Part shown: positions 55,478 through 64,000 of the stretch, one piece after another
How the letters are laid out: each line of letters opens with the position of its first letter
How positions within the stretch are numbered: the first letter of the stretch is position 1
Program-made: the position numbers and the translations under genes
The notes under the pieces: generated by a model
What the model was told of the DNA's origin: nothing
The model's database searches: none
What the model saw: the letters and a program-made list of their open reading frames with translations, nothing else
Assembly (NCBI RefSeq): GCF_009908285.1
Contig: NZ_JAAARM010000011.1
Coordinates: 62,001-126,000, forward strand
DNA: 64,000 nt
Direction: 5' to 3'
DNA from: Pseudomonas sp. Fl4BN1
GTDB taxonomy: Bacteria; Pseudomonadota; Gammaproteobacteria; Pseudomonadales; Pseudomonadaceae

Positions 55478-56803
55478 TCAGGAGCGCAATGGCTTGATCA
55501 ACAACGGTTCATTGGGAACCATCCCGTGCACCGGTTCGACCCCATCGGGTCGACTGTTCCAGTACGGCATCAGCAACAGCGCCGAGGCCAGGGCGCAACC
55601 GGCAAACACGATGAACACCGTGACCGTGTCGAAGTAACCCGGGAGCAAACCACCGAGCACCGCCCCCACCGACCCGCAGCCATTGACGAACCCCGCCGCC
55701 GTGGCCCCGGCCTTGGCCGAGCCGAAATCAATGGCCGCAGCGCCACTGATCATCGAATCCGGCCCGTACAGGGTCAGGCCCATGAAAAACAGCAGCACCA
55801 TCACCAGCACCACACTGCCGGTGTGCAGCACTCCCATGAACAACACCAGGGACACGGTCAGCGCCAACAGGCTGAGGACACAGGCCGGCATGCGCCGGGC
55901 GCCAAACAGCTTGTCCGAAGCCAGGCCGATCATGATCGGACCCAGCAACCCGGCCAGTTCGAAGGTGGTAGGCACGATCGCCGCCCCCACCTTGCCCACC
56001 GAAGGCATCTGTTCGTAGACGATCACCGGCCCCCACAACAGGATCGCGTAGCGCGCCGGCTTGAGCAGGAAGTACGCCAGCCCGAGGACCAGCACCGTGC
56101 GGTTACGCAGGATCTCCCGCAGCGGCTCCCAGACACTCAGGCGGCGCTCGGCGGCATCCTCTTCGGCGCTCTGCGGCGGCAAAGGCTCCACCGCCGGCAA
56201 CCCCACGTCCTGGGGAGTGTTGCGCTGGAAGATGAAAAACAGCACGGCGGTCAGAGCAACCACGACGGCACTGGAAATGAACGCCGCGTGCCAGGTGCCC
56301 ATCAGGGTATAGGCCCACCAGCCGGCAAAGGGCGAGGCCACCAGGCCGCCAAAGGCGTAGCAGGAGCTCCACAATCCGAGGACCCGGCCGCGTTGGTCGG
56401 CGGGAAAGAAACTGCCGATGTTCTTGCACAGCCCGGACCAGCCCGTGGACTGCGCCAGCCCCTGGATCAGCATGCAGGTAGCGAAGATCGGCAAGGTGGC
56501 GAAGCTGCCCATGACCAGGGCCGCAGCGGCGGATACCAGCAAGCCGCCGAGTACCACCACTCGGGGGCCGAAACGGTCGGTGAGGATCCCCCATGTGAAC
56601 TGGCCCACTGCGTACGCCGCCAGGTAGATGGCGTCGAGGTTGGCCATGGCCATCTTGTCCAGGGTGAAATCGGCATCGTCGGCGATGCCCAGCTTGGCCA
56701 CGGAAAAAGCTTTGCGAGTGAAGTAGAACGCCGCGTAGGCGATCCAGGTGATAGCGAAAATCTGCACGCGCCAACGTTTGAGAGTGCCAATCTGCTTGTT
56801 CAT
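55478..56803 (-). CDS. OPA-family MFS transporter (GlpT/UhpT-like)
   Basis: A 441-aa, 12-TM transporter. ITWIAYAAFYFTRKAFSVAK at TM1 (organophosphate:phosphate antiporter signature region), DAIYLAAYAVGQFTWGILTD, RFGPRVVVLGG, CKNIGSFFPADQRGRVLG. This family carries glycerol-3-phosphate, hexose phosphates or phosphoglycerates. Here, next to an aminophosphonate oxidoreductase and phn genes, uptake of an organophosphonate is the natural guess. Start 56803 (MNKQIGTL); the frame is open further to 56902. It is divergent from a LysR gene. Confidence 0.88.
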   Translation of the reverse strand: MNKQIGTLKRWRVQIFAITWIAYAAFYFTRKAFSVAKLGIADDADFTLDKMAMANLDAIYLAAYAVGQFTWGILTDRFGPRVVVLGGLLVSAAAALVMGSFATLPIFATCMLIQGLAQSTGWSGLCKNIGSFFPADQRGRVLGLWSSCYAFGGLVASPFAGWWAYTLMGTWHAAFISSAVVVALTAVLFFIFQRNTPQDVGLPAVEPLPPQSAEEDAAERRLSVWEPLREILRNRTVLVLGLAYFLLKPARYAILLWGPVIVYEQMPSVGKVGAAIVPTTFELAGLLGPIMIGLASDKLFGARRMPACVLSLLALTVSLVLFMGVLHTGSVVLVMVLLFFMGLTLYGPDSMISGAAAIDFGSAKAGATAAGFVNGCGSVGAVLGGLLPGYFDTVTVFIVFAGCALASALLLMPYWNSRPDGVEPVHGMVPNEPLLIKPLRS

Positions 56804-57035
56804 TGTGGTTCTGACCTCAGGGTGAGTGTGCCGGCAGAATGAGGAGCAAACGCCTGTGTTTTTTATTGTTGAGCACTGCAGCAGAGCCCTTGAGGCGGGC
56901 ACTGCTGGTCAGATGAGTCCTGTTGCTTTCCCTGTTTCGGGACTTGGAGGTGCACGCACAGGCATCAGGGCCGGGCGGCGGTCGACTGACCGGTCACCAG
57001 GCCTTGAAAGATGGAAGCAATTACGGACTAATAAG

Positions 57036-57058
57036 TGAAATCGATTTATCGTATTTCA
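57036..57058. promoter_or_regulatory. LysR-type binding site (T-N11-A)
   Basis: TGAAAT-N11-ATTTCA, a perfect 6-bp inverted repeat with the spacing of LysR sites, in the 287-bp region between the OPA transporter and the LysR gene 57091-57978, 33 bases before that gene. Confidence 0.65.
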
Positions 57059-57090
57059 AATATAAGTTCAGATTGTAAGAGGACCTGCCC

Positions 57091-57978
57091 GTGTCGGTTT
57101 CCCATGCACAGTTGAAAGCCTTCCATGCAGTGGCCGTGCACGGCAGCTTCACCAGGGCCGCCGAGCGCCTGTACCTGACCCAGCCGGCGATTTCCGATCA
57201 GGTACGCAAGCTTGAGGAGCGCTTTGGCGTCTTGTTGTTTCATCGCAACAAACGCTCGGTACGCCTCACCGACCTCGGCGAGCGCTTGCTGGGCATCACC
57301 CAGCGCCTGTTCGTGGTGGAGGCCGAAGCCAAGGAGTTGTTGCAGGACTCCCAGGCCCTGCAGACCGGCAGCCTGGTGCTGGCGGTGGACGCACCGGTGC
57401 ACGTACTGCCGCAGATCGCGCGTTTCTGCGAGCGCTACCCCGGGATCAATGTGAAGATCGAGACCGGCAACACCGACGAATCCCTGCTGCGCCTGTTCAA
57501 CTACCAGGCCGACCTAGCATTGCTCGGCCGTGAAGTCAACGACGAACGCCTGCTGTCGCTGACCCTGCGCAACGACCCGATGGTGGCGTTTGTCTCCCGC
57601 CATCACCCTTGGGCCGACCGTCAATCCATCTGCCTGGCGGATCTGGACGACACCCCGCTGGTGCTGCGGGAAGTCGGCTCGGTGACTCGCCAGACCCTGG
57701 AAGAAGAGATGAATCGCGCCGGTTTGCGGATTCGCCCGACCATCCAGGTCGAAGGTCGTGAAGCGGCGCGCGAGGCAGTGGTGGTGGGGATTGGCGTGGG
57801 CGTGGTCTCGGCGGCCGAATTTGGCGCTGACTCGCGGGTCTGCGCCCTGCCGATCATCGACTGTCAGCGGCGCATGACAGAAACCCTGGTATGCCTGCGG
57901 GAACAGAGTTCACGGCGCATCGTCGCGACCTTCCTCGACCTCGTCCGCGAAAGCCTGGGCTCCCCCACCGCCCCGTAG
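57091..57978 (+). CDS. LysR-family regulator of the phosphonate transporter/oxidoreductase
   Basis: A 295-aa regulator. HTH at about residues 3-62 (LKAFHAVAVHGSFTRAAERL, YLTQPAISDQVRKLEERFGV) and a C-terminal effector domain (IVATFLDLVRE end). It is similar in layout to the LysR gene at 58103-58963 (shared VLREPSSITR/VLREVGSVTR-type segment in the effector domain), suggesting paralogues with related ligands. Divergent from the OPA transporter gene, its probable target. Confidence 0.92.
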   Translation: MSVSHAQLKAFHAVAVHGSFTRAAERLYLTQPAISDQVRKLEERFGVLLFHRNKRSVRLTDLGERLLGITQRLFVVEAEAKELLQDSQALQTGSLVLAVDAPVHVLPQIARFCERYPGINVKIETGNTDESLLRLFNYQADLALLGREVNDERLLSLTLRNDPMVAFVSRHHPWADRQSICLADLDDTPLVLREVGSVTRQTLEEEMNRAGLRIRPTIQVEGREAAREAVVVGIGVGVVSAAEFGADSRVCALPIIDCQRRMTETLVCLREQSSRRIVATFLDLVRESLGSPTAP

Positions 57979-58086
57979 GAGCCGGCTTGCCGGCGAAGGC
58001 GATCGCCCAGGCACCGCTACTGCAGAAGCCTGGCTTGCCGGAAAAGGCGATCTTTCGGGGCTCTTCGCTGGCAAGCCTGCTCCTAC
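57976..58086. repeat. REP cluster of three elements between two LysR genes
   Basis: TAGGAGCCGGCTTGCCGGCGAAG (57976-57998), a degenerate AGAAGCCTGGCTTGCCGG (58024-58041) and inverted CTTCGCTGGCAAGCCTGCTCCTA (58062-58084). The first copy begins inside or at the stop of the upstream LysR gene. Confidence 0.85.
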
Positions 58087-58102
58087 AAGAGTGGAGGCGG
58101 GC

Positions 58103-58963
58103 TCAGGCGGGAGCCAGGGCGAAAAACGCCCGGATCAAACGCAGGTCCCGGCGTCGCGCCATGCATCCGATCATGTGCCGGTTGACCAGCCCGGCACCAC
58201 GAATCGGCACGGTACGCACCCGCGGGTCGTGGCCGACTTCCACCGAACTGACGACCCCCACCCCCAACTGCGCCGCCACCGCCTCGGTCACCGCTTCGCG
58301 GCTGTCCAGCTCCAGCAGCACCCGGGGTTGGACCTTGGCCAGCGCGCAGGCCTCATCGAAGGTGCGCCGAGTGATGGAGCTGGGCTCACGCAGCACCATG
58401 ATCACCTGATCCAGCTGCTCGATCGCAATGCCTTCAGGCAGCTCCAGCCAAGGATGCCCCTCGGGCACCAGGGCACACATCCGAGATTCGCCCAGGCTTT
58501 GCAGGTGCAGGCCCTTGCGCGCCTCGACCTCGGTCAGTACCGCCACGTCGGCATATTCGGATAACAGCGCCGCCAGGGTTTCCTGGGCATTGCCCAGGCG
58601 CAGGTTGACCGTCACCCCCGGGTAGCGCAGCCGCAGGCTGGCCAGCATTGGCATGACCAGGTGCGGGCCGTCCGCGGCCACCTCCAGGCGCCCGGTGAGC
58701 AACTGCCGATTGGCCTCCAGCAGCACCTGGGCCTCTTCCGCCAGGCCGAACATGGCCCGGGTAATCGCCGCCAGCTTGATGCCTTCCTCAGTCAGCTCCA
58801 CCCGTCGAGCGGTGCGTCGCAGCAAAGTGATCTGGTAATGCTCTTCCAGGGCCTTGATATGCCCGGTGACCGCCGGTTGGCTAATGAACAGCCGCGCCGC
58901 CGCCCGGGTGAAGCTGCCTTCACGGGCCACGGCGTCGAATGCACGGAGTTGAAACAGGTTCAT
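58103..58963 (-). CDS. LysR-family regulator of phnWX
   Basis: A 286-aa regulator. HTH MNLFQLRAFDAVAREGSFTR then LFISQPAVTGHIKALEEHYQ, effector domain with GVTVNLRLGNAQETLAALLS and VIMVLREPSSITRRTF. Start 58963 begins directly at the HTH; the open frame extends to 59092 across the promoter. Divergent from phnW with 110 bases between, the usual place for the regulator of 2-aminoethylphosphonate use. Confidence 0.92.
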   Translation of the reverse strand: MNLFQLRAFDAVAREGSFTRAAARLFISQPAVTGHIKALEEHYQITLLRRTARRVELTEEGIKLAAITRAMFGLAEEAQVLLEANRQLLTGRLEVAADGPHLVMPMLASLRLRYPGVTVNLRLGNAQETLAALLSEYADVAVLTEVEARKGLHLQSLGESRMCALVPEGHPWLELPEGIAIEQLDQVIMVLREPSSITRRTFDEACALAKVQPRVLLELDSREAVTEAVAAQLGVGVVSSVEVGHDPRVRTVPIRGAGLVNRHMIGCMARRRDLRLIRAFFALAPA

Positions 58964-59073
58964 AGCTATCGGCCTCACTGATGGCAGGCATAACAACAAA
59001 CAATTTGATTGATGACAAGGCAAACTGCAATTTAGTCCCCGTAGCTTCAGCCCATCTTTCTCGAGGACACAGC

Positions 59074-60183
59074 ATGAGCATCGCCGAGCCAATCCTGCTC
59101 ACCCCCGGTCCCTTGACCACCTCCGCCCGTACCCGCCAGGCGATGCTGGTGGACTGGGGTTCATGGGATGAGCGGTTCAACCAGCTGACTGCCAGCCTGT
59201 GCCAACAACTGCTGGCTATCGTCAACGGCGCTGACAGCCACCACTGCGTGCCCCTGCAAGGCAGCGGTACCTTTGCCGTGGAAGCGGCTATCGGCACCCT
59301 GGTCCCGCGGGACGGCAAGGTCCTGGTGCTGATCAACGGTGCCTACGGCCAGCGCCTGGCAAAGATCTGCGAAGTGCTCGGCCGCGACTTCAGCACCTTT
59401 GCAACCGCCGAGGACCAACCCACCACCGCCGCCGATGTCGAGCGCCTGCTCCAGGCCGACAGCGCCATCACCCACGTAGCGCTGATCCACTGTGAAACCA
59501 GCACCGGCATCCTCAACCCGCTGCCGGAGATCGCCCAGCTCGTCGCCCGTCACGGCAAGCGCCTGATCATCGACGCCATGAGTTCCTTCGGCGCCCTGCC
59601 CATCGACGCCCACAAGATCCCCTTCGAGGCGCTGATCGCCGCCTCCGGCAAATGCCTGGAAGGTGTGCCCGGCATGGGCTTCGTCTTCACCTACAAGGAC
59701 TCCCTGGCCCAGGCCGCAGGCAACGCCCATTCCCTGGCCATGGACCTCTACGATCAGCACAACTACATGGCCAAGACGGGTCAATGGCGCTTCACCCCGC
59801 CGACCCACATCGTCGCCGCGCTGCACGAAGCGCTGCTGCAATACCACGAGGAAGGTGGCCTGCCCGCACGCCATGCGCGCTACGCCGACAATTGCCAGAC
59901 ACTGCTGGATGGCATGGCCGGACTGGGCCTGCGCAGCTTCCTGCCAGCATCGATCCAGGCACCGATCATCGTCACCTTCCATGCCCCGCGAGACCCGCAC
60001 TACCAGTTCAAGGACTTCTATGAACGGGTCAAGGCCAAGGGTTTCATCCTCTACCCGGGCAAGCTGACCCAGGTCGAAACCTTTCGCGTGGGCTGCATCG
60101 GCCATGTCGACCGCCATGGCATGCAGGCCGCCATCGCCGCCATCGCTGAAGTGCTGCGAGAAATGGAAGTCCTGGACATTTGA
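59074..60183 (+). CDS. phnW: 2-aminoethylphosphonate--pyruvate transaminase
   Basis: A 369-aa PLP enzyme (class V aminotransferase fold) converting 2-aminoethylphosphonate and pyruvate to phosphonoacetaldehyde and alanine. Seen: [80 protein letters not shown] and [18 protein letters not shown] with the PLP-binding Lys. Start 59074 (MSIAEPIL) is chosen over the upstream open frame from 58981. phnX follows after 117 bases containing a REP. Confidence 0.96.
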   Translation: MSIAEPILLTPGPLTTSARTRQAMLVDWGSWDERFNQLTASLCQQLLAIVNGADSHHCVPLQGSGTFAVEAAIGTLVPRDGKVLVLINGAYGQRLAKICEVLGRDFSTFATAEDQPTTAADVERLLQADSAITHVALIHCETSTGILNPLPEIAQLVARHGKRLIIDAMSSFGALPIDAHKIPFEALIAASGKCLEGVPGMGFVFTYKDSLAQAAGNAHSLAMDLYDQHNYMAKTGQWRFTPPTHIVAALHEALLQYHEEGGLPARHARYADNCQTLLDGMAGLGLRSFLPASIQAPIIVTFHAPRDPHYQFKDFYERVKAKGFILYPGKLTQVETFRVGCIGHVDRHGMQAAIAAIAEVLREMEVLDI

Positions 60184-60217
60184 TCCGCTACCGAGCGCTT
60201 TTCTATGGAAAAGGCCT

Positions 60218-60240
60218 GTAGGAGCTGGCTTGCCAGCGAA
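60218..60240. repeat. Single REP element between phnW and phnX
   Basis: CTGTAGGAGCTGGCTTGCCAGCGAA, a core variant with the GCTGGC/GCCAGC stem. Confidence 0.8.
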
Positions 60241-60300
60241 CCGGCCTGCGCAATCCCCGCTTTCTTACCCCGGCCTCACGCCGCAACAGGAATCCGCCCC

Positions 60301-61128
60301 ATGAACTACCGCAACCCCACCCAGCTGCAAGCCGTCATCCTCGACTGGGCCGGCACCGTGGTCGACTTCGGCTCCTTCGCCCCGACCCAGATCTTTGTCG
60401 AAGCCTTTGCCGAGTTCGATGTCCAAGTGTCTATCGAAGAAGCCCGTGGCCCGATGGGCATGGGCAAATGGGAGCACATCCGCACCCTGTGCAACCTGCC
60501 GGACGTGGCCGAGCGCTACCGCAAGGTCTTCGGTCGCACCCCGACCGATGCCGACGTCACAGCCCTCTACGAGCGCTTCATGCCGCTGCAGATCGACAAG
60601 ATCGCCGAGCACTCGGCGCTGATCCCCGGCGCCCTGGAGGTCATCGCCAAGCTGCGCGAGCAAGGGATCAAGATCGGCTCCTGTTCCGGCTACCCCAAGC
60701 AAGTGATGGACAAGGTGGTGGCCCTGGCCGCCAGCAACGGCTACGTCGCCGACCACGTAGTGGCCACTGACGAAGTGCCCAACGGCCGCCCTTGGCCGGC
60801 CCAGGCCCTGGCTAATGTGATTGCCCTGGGCATCGACGATGTCGCCGCCTGCGTGAAGATCGACGACACCGTGCCGGGAATTCTCGAAGGCCGCCGCGCC
60901 GGCATGTGGACCGTGGCCCTGGCGTGTTCAGGCAACGCCCTGGGCCTGACCTACGACGCCTACCAGGCCCTCACCAGCGACGCCCTGGCCACCGAGCGCA
61001 CGCGCATCCACGCGCTGTTCGAGGGCTCGCGCCCGCACTACATGATCGACACCATCGCCGATCTGCCGCACGTCATCACCGATATCAACCAGCGCCTGGC
61101 ACGGGGAGAAATGCCCCAGAGCAACTGA
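60301..61128 (+). CDS. phnX: Phosphonoacetaldehyde hydrolase (phosphonatase)
   Basis: A 275-aa HAD-superfamily enzyme cleaving the C-P bond of phosphonoacetaldehyde to acetaldehyde and phosphate. Seen: [20 protein letters not shown] (HAD motif 1, DWAGT with nucleophile Asp), [16 protein letters not shown] with the Schiff-base Lys of the cap, [15 protein letters not shown] and [20 protein letters not shown] (motif 4). ATG 60301 has AGGA upstream. Follows phnW and completes the AEP pathway. Confidence 0.97.
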   Translation: MNYRNPTQLQAVILDWAGTVVDFGSFAPTQIFVEAFAEFDVQVSIEEARGPMGMGKWEHIRTLCNLPDVAERYRKVFGRTPTDADVTALYERFMPLQIDKIAEHSALIPGALEVIAKLREQGIKIGSCSGYPKQVMDKVVALAASNGYVADHVVATDEVPNGRPWPAQALANVIALGIDDVAACVKIDDTVPGILEGRRAGMWTVALACSGNALGLTYDAYQALTSDALATERTRIHALFEGSRPHYMIDTIADLPHVITDINQRLARGEMPQSN

Positions 61129-61148
61129 GCAAGTAATGCGGCCAGTTG

Positions 61149-61184
61149 AAAAGCGGCGGCACCACCCGGTTCCGCCGTTTTTTA
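61149..61184 (+). terminator. Terminator after phnX
   Basis: CGGCGG (61154-61159) pairs with CCGCCG (61172-61177) within a larger imperfect stem, followed by six T, 45 bases after the phnX stop. Confidence 0.75.
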
Positions 61185-61327
61185 TTGGTAACGAGCGGCG
61201 CAGAGCCCCGGGCAACGCAATAAAAGCCACGAGCAGCTCAGGCAAACCGGCGGAAAGCGGATTACAGTTAAAGCACTCCGTCATTCAAGAACGGAGGCTT
61301 CAGACCTGCTGACCGAGGAATACCCGT

Positions 61328-61882
61328 ATGCCCTGGAAAAACACCGACGCGCGTTACAGTACCGTGTCGATCGCATTGCATTGGCTGATGCTGGTGTTGC
61401 TGGCGGTGGTTTACGCCTGCATCGAATTTCGCGGCATATTTCCCAAGGGCAGTGGTGGTCGCACGCTGATTACCGAAGCCCACTTCATGCTGGGCCTGAC
61501 CGTGTTCGTGCTGGTCTGGCTGCGCCTGTTCGCCCGCACCCAGGGCGTGGCACCGAAGATCGTGCCCACTCCACCACTCTGGCAGAAGCTGTTGTCAACG
61601 CTGATGCACTGGGCGCTGTACCTGTTCATGATCGCCATGCCGATCCTCGGCTGGCTGACCACCAGCGCCAAGGGCCATCAAGTGATGTTCTACGGTCTCG
61701 ATCTGCCGCTGCTGGTGGAGGAAAACAAAACCCTGGCCAAGCAATTCCAGGGCTGGCACGAACTGCTGGGGACTATCGGCTATTGGCTGATCGGCCTGCA
61801 CGCCCTGGCCGGGTTGTACCATCACTACGTGATGCGCGATAACACCTTGCAACGGATGTGGCGCAAACGCGGTCAGGCCTGA
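61328..61882 (+). CDS. Cytochrome b561
   Basis: A 184-aa, four-TM cytochrome b561 (CybB-like). Seen: STVSIALHWLMLVLLAVVYA, EAHFMLGLTVFVLVWLRLF, MHWALYLFMIAMPILGWLTT and GYWLIGLHALAGLYHHYVMR, providing paired heme-ligand His residues. E. coli CybB oxidises quinol and reduces superoxide or a periplasmic partner. Its end overlaps the converging desulfhydrase-like gene by 10 bases. It is a different paralogue from the b561 at 39051-39590. Confidence 0.93.
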   Translation: MPWKNTDARYSTVSIALHWLMLVLLAVVYACIEFRGIFPKGSGGRTLITEAHFMLGLTVFVLVWLRLFARTQGVAPKIVPTPPLWQKLLSTLMHWALYLFMIAMPILGWLTTSAKGHQVMFYGLDLPLLVEENKTLAKQFQGWHELLGTIGYWLIGLHALAGLYHHYVMRDNTLQRMWRKRGQA

Positions 61883-62802
61883 TCCATCAGTGCCCGGCGG
61901 CCCTGCAAGCCGCCGGTGTGCACGAAAACCAACCGGCAGCCTGCAGCGAATCGCCCGGCCTGGACCTGCTCCTGCAGGGCCAGCAAGGCCTTGCCGGTGT
62001 ACAGCGGTTCCAGTGGCAGCGCACTGTGTTGCTCGGTGAGTTGGATAAATGCCCGCAAATCCCCGTCAACCTTGGCAAAGCCGCCACGACTGCTGTCCAG
62101 CAGTTCATAACGACCGCAGTCCTGTTCGGCTTCTCGCAAAATGCCCTGTACTTGCTGCGCCACCCCATGATCTTCCGGAACTGCCAACGCGCCATACACC
62201 GGATGCGCACCGGCCTCCGCCAGCACCAACCCGGCCAGGGTGGTGCCGGTACCGGCAGCCAGCCACCAACCGTGATAGTCGGCCCAGCCGAGGGCCGGCA
62301 ACTGCTGCCGCACCTGTTGCAGCAATTGCATGCAGCCGGATGCACCGGCCAGGCCGCCACCGCCCTCGGGGACTGGGTAAAGCGCTGGATACTGCGCCTG
62401 CCAGGGCGCCCAGAAACCCGCCTCGTGCCGCGCCCGATAACCGGCGTAGCCTAGCCAATGCAGTTGCATGCCAAAACGCTGCAAATCGAGCACCGTCGGG
62501 GTGTCTTGGGGATGACCGCGCAACAGCCCGACCGTGCTGAAGGCAAAACGCTGACCGGCGGCGGCCAACGCATGCAGATGATTGGAGTGGGCACCGCCGA
62601 GGCTGATGATGCCTTGGGCACCGGCCAGGCGCGCCGCCGCCAAATGCTCGATCAGCTTGAACCACTTGTTGCCGGAAATCAGCGGATCGATCAGGTCCAG
62701 GCGCAACACCGCCACCTCGACCTCGGCCTGGGACAGCCAGTCCAGCTCCAGCCGTTGCAGCGGTGCATGGGGTAACCAATCGAAGGAATCGGCAAACGAC
62801 AT
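61873..62802 (-). CDS. D-cysteine desulfhydrase / ACC deaminase-family PLP enzyme
   Basis: A 309-aa fold-type II PLP enzyme. Seen: LDLIDPLISGNKWFKLIEHL with the PLP-binding Lys, ISLGGAHSNHLHALAAAGQ (substrate Ser), GCMQLLQQVRQ, AAGTGTTLAGLVLA (phosphate-binding loop) and FVHTGGLQG near the end. The family includes D-cysteine desulfhydrase and 1-aminocyclopropane-1-carboxylate deaminase. The shorter length (309 rather than about 330-340) and lack of ACC-specific residues I could check favour a YedO-like enzyme. Convergent with cytochrome b561. Confidence 0.85.
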   Translation of the reverse strand: MSFADSFDWLPHAPLQRLELDWLSQAEVEVAVLRLDLIDPLISGNKWFKLIEHLAAARLAGAQGIISLGGAHSNHLHALAAAGQRFAFSTVGLLRGHPQDTPTVLDLQRFGMQLHWLGYAGYRARHEAGFWAPWQAQYPALYPVPEGGGGLAGASGCMQLLQQVRQQLPALGWADYHGWWLAAGTGTTLAGLVLAEAGAHPVYGALAVPEDHGVAQQVQGILREAEQDCGRYELLDSSRGGFAKVDGDLRAFIQLTEQHSALPLEPLYTGKALLALQEQVQAGRFAAGCRLVFVHTGGLQGRRALMDQA

Positions 62803-63021
62803 CGGCGGCGGGTTCAGTGAGCAAGGGAGCGCAGTCTAGCAGCGCGGACCCCTGACCAGCGTTGTTACCACGCTTGGCTCAGCACAGGCTGCGATCGAGT
62901 GCGCAGAACGCGCGAGTTCAGGCAACTGAGTCTGTCAGTTGAAGTGCCCTGGCTCAGAGGATGAGTCTTGCTACGAAATACCGCCCAGCCCGATCGCAGC
63001 GAGCGGTGGGGATGGGAGATA

Positions 63022-63043
63022 CAGCGGCCGCGGAGGGCCGCTG
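63022..63043. repeat. GC-rich hairpin downstream of fadH
   Basis: CAGCGGCC-N6-GGCCGCTG, perfect 8-bp stem, 17 bases beyond the fadH stop in the 257-bp gap that separates fadH from the next gene. No long T-run; it may be a terminator or a second REP class. Otherwise I see nothing in 62803-63059. Confidence 0.6.
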
Positions 63044-63059
63044 CGATGGGAGCTTGTCG

Positions 63060-64000
63060 TTACAGCTCGGCCGCCAGGCGCGAACCCTGGTTGATGGCGC
63101 GCTTGGCATCCAGCTCGGCGGCCACGTCAGCGCCGCCGATCAGGTGCACATTCTGCCCCGCGGCCACCAGGCCATCCTGTAACTCGCGCAGCGGATCCTG
63201 GCCGGCGCAGATGACGATGTTGTCCACCGCCAGCACCTGGGGTTCGCCTGCCTCGCCGATGCGAATGTGCAAACCGGCATCGTCGATCTTCAGGTACTCG
63301 ACGCTGTTGAGCATCTGCACCTGCTTATTCTTCAGACCGGTGCGGTGGATCCAGCCGGTGGTCTTGCCCAGGCCATCGCCGACCTTGGTCTTTTTCCGCT
63401 GCAACAGGAACACCTGGCGCGCCGGTGCATGGGGCTCGGGCTTGATCCCGGCCACACCACCACGAGCTTCAAGCTGGGTGTCGATGCCCCACTCTTTCCA
63501 GAACGCCTGGCGATCCTGGCTGGTGGCCACGCCCTGGTGCACCAGGAACTCGGAAACATCGAAGCCGATGCCGCCGGCGCCGATCACCGCCACGCTCTTG
63601 CCCACCGGCTTGCGCTCCAGCAACACATCCAGGTAGCTCAGGACCTTGGGGCTCTCCACCCCGGGAATCGCCGGTAGCCGAGGCGCGATACCGGTGGCCA
63701 GGATGATTTCGTCAAAATCGCCCGCCACCAGTTGCTCGACATCGACCCGGGTGTTGAGGCACAGCTCGACGTGGGTGGTCTGCAGCTTGCGCTTGAAGTA
63801 GCGCAGGGTCTCGAAGAACTCCTCCTTGCCCGGCACCCGCTTGGCCACGTTGAACTGGCCGCCGATCTCACTCGCAGAGTCGAACAGGGTCACCTGGTGC
63901 CCGCGCTCGGCAGCCACCGTGGCGGCGGACAGACCGGCCGGGCCGGCACCGACCACGGCGATCTTCTTGATCTGCGTGACCGGCAGGTAATTCAGCTCGG
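63060..64000 (-). CDS. fadH: 2,4-dienoyl-CoA reductase (NADPH), C-terminal part
   Basis: The 3' part (about 313 codons) of an Old-Yellow-Enzyme/FAD fusion; the frame is open to the window edge (preceding ATG lies outside). Visible: KIAVVGAGPAGLSAATVAAE (FAD-binding), LFDSASEIGGQFNVAKRVPG, ATGIAPRLPAIPG, SVAVIGAGGIGFDVSEFLVH (NADPH-binding), and C-terminal VICAGQDPLRELQDGL and LIGGADVAAELDAKRAI. FadH reduces 2,4-dienoyl-CoAs in oxidation of unsaturated fatty acids. Confidence 0.93.
   Translation of the reverse strand, partial: ELNYLPVTQIKKIAVVGAGPAGLSAATVAAERGHQVTLFDSASEIGGQFNVAKRVPGKEEFFETLRYFKRKLQTTHVELCLNTRVDVEQLVAGDFDEIILATGIAPRLPAIPGVESPKVLSYLDVLLERKPVGKSVAVIGAGGIGFDVSEFLVHQGVATSQDRQAFWKEWGIDTQLEARGGVAGIKPEPHAPARQVFLLQRKKTKVGDGLGKTTGWIHRTGLKNKQVQMLNSVEYLKIDDAGLHIRIGEAGEPQVLAVDNIVICAGQDPLRELQDGLVAAGQNVHLIGGADVAAELDAKRAINQGSRLAAEL

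Overview
The window is a GC-rich chromosomal segment of a Pseudomonas, most likely of the fluorescens/protegens/chlororaphis group. The assignment rests on protein content and small RNAs: a PrrF-type iron sRNA, a CrcZ/CrcY-type catabolite-repression sRNA with an RpoN promoter, the cysS-glnS-ppiB-lpxH block, a LiuR-controlled leucine/isovalerate cluster, and the typical Pseudomonas REP palindromes (core GGAGCCGGCTTGCCGGCGA). No database was consulted, so the species is not fixed. I saw no rRNA, tRNA, insertion sequence, CRISPR array or intact prophage.

Layout. 1-1866: the 3' end of the nuo operon (nuoM partial, nuoN). 2104-2758: a toxin-first RelE/HigB-type toxin-antitoxin pair. 2831-7452: cysS and glnS on the minus strand, divergent from ppiB-lpxH. 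7466-8085: a tandem array of REP doublets with a 97-bp period. 8131-12883: a marR-OMF-emrA-emrB tripartite efflux operon with two palindromic operators. 13200-18595: tamA-tamB. 18661-22357: a GNAT enzyme, xthA, a YegP-like protein, and a PstS-like/OmpA fusion behind a predicted Pho box. 22413-34364: fatty-acid and branched-chain amino-acid catabolism, comprising an acyl-CoA dehydrogenase with a divergent LysR gene, liuR-mvaB, a CrcY-like sRNA, an acyl-CoA synthetase and liuABCD. Three copies of a 16-bp palindrome tie liuR, the synthetase and liuABCD together.

34418-37205: an orphan LexA/CI-like repressor whose Ser/Lys protease dyad looks lost, a DUF6124-type small protein, Fur box plus prrF, and an M14 carboxypeptidase. 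37245-42123: an HxlR/MFS pair and a divergent stress locus (SrpA-like catalase plus cytochrome b561 facing an ECF sigma/anti-sigma pair) with two matching ECF promoters. 42136-49365: an archaic (Csu-type) chaperone-usher operon with five spore-coat-U subunit genes. 49555-53895: zapE, two overlapping unknown genes, an LRR-protein kinase fusion and a YebC-family gene. 54004-61128: a 2-aminoethylphosphonate locus (FAD oxidoreductase, OPA-type transporter, two LysR genes, phnW, phnX). 61328-64000: a second cytochrome b561, a D-cysteine desulfhydrase-like enzyme, and the 3' part of fadH.

How the parts connect. Leucine breakdown (liu) and isovaleryl/acyl-CoA use sit next to an sRNA that relieves Hfq/Crc repression of such pathways. 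Phosphorus acquisition appears twice (a Pho-box binding protein and AEP degradation). Iron is represented by prrF. Most of the window is ordinary core genome. The accessory-looking parts are the toxin-antitoxin pair, the REP array, the degenerate repressor locus, the expanded Csu operon and the unknown two-gene unit with the LRR kinase.
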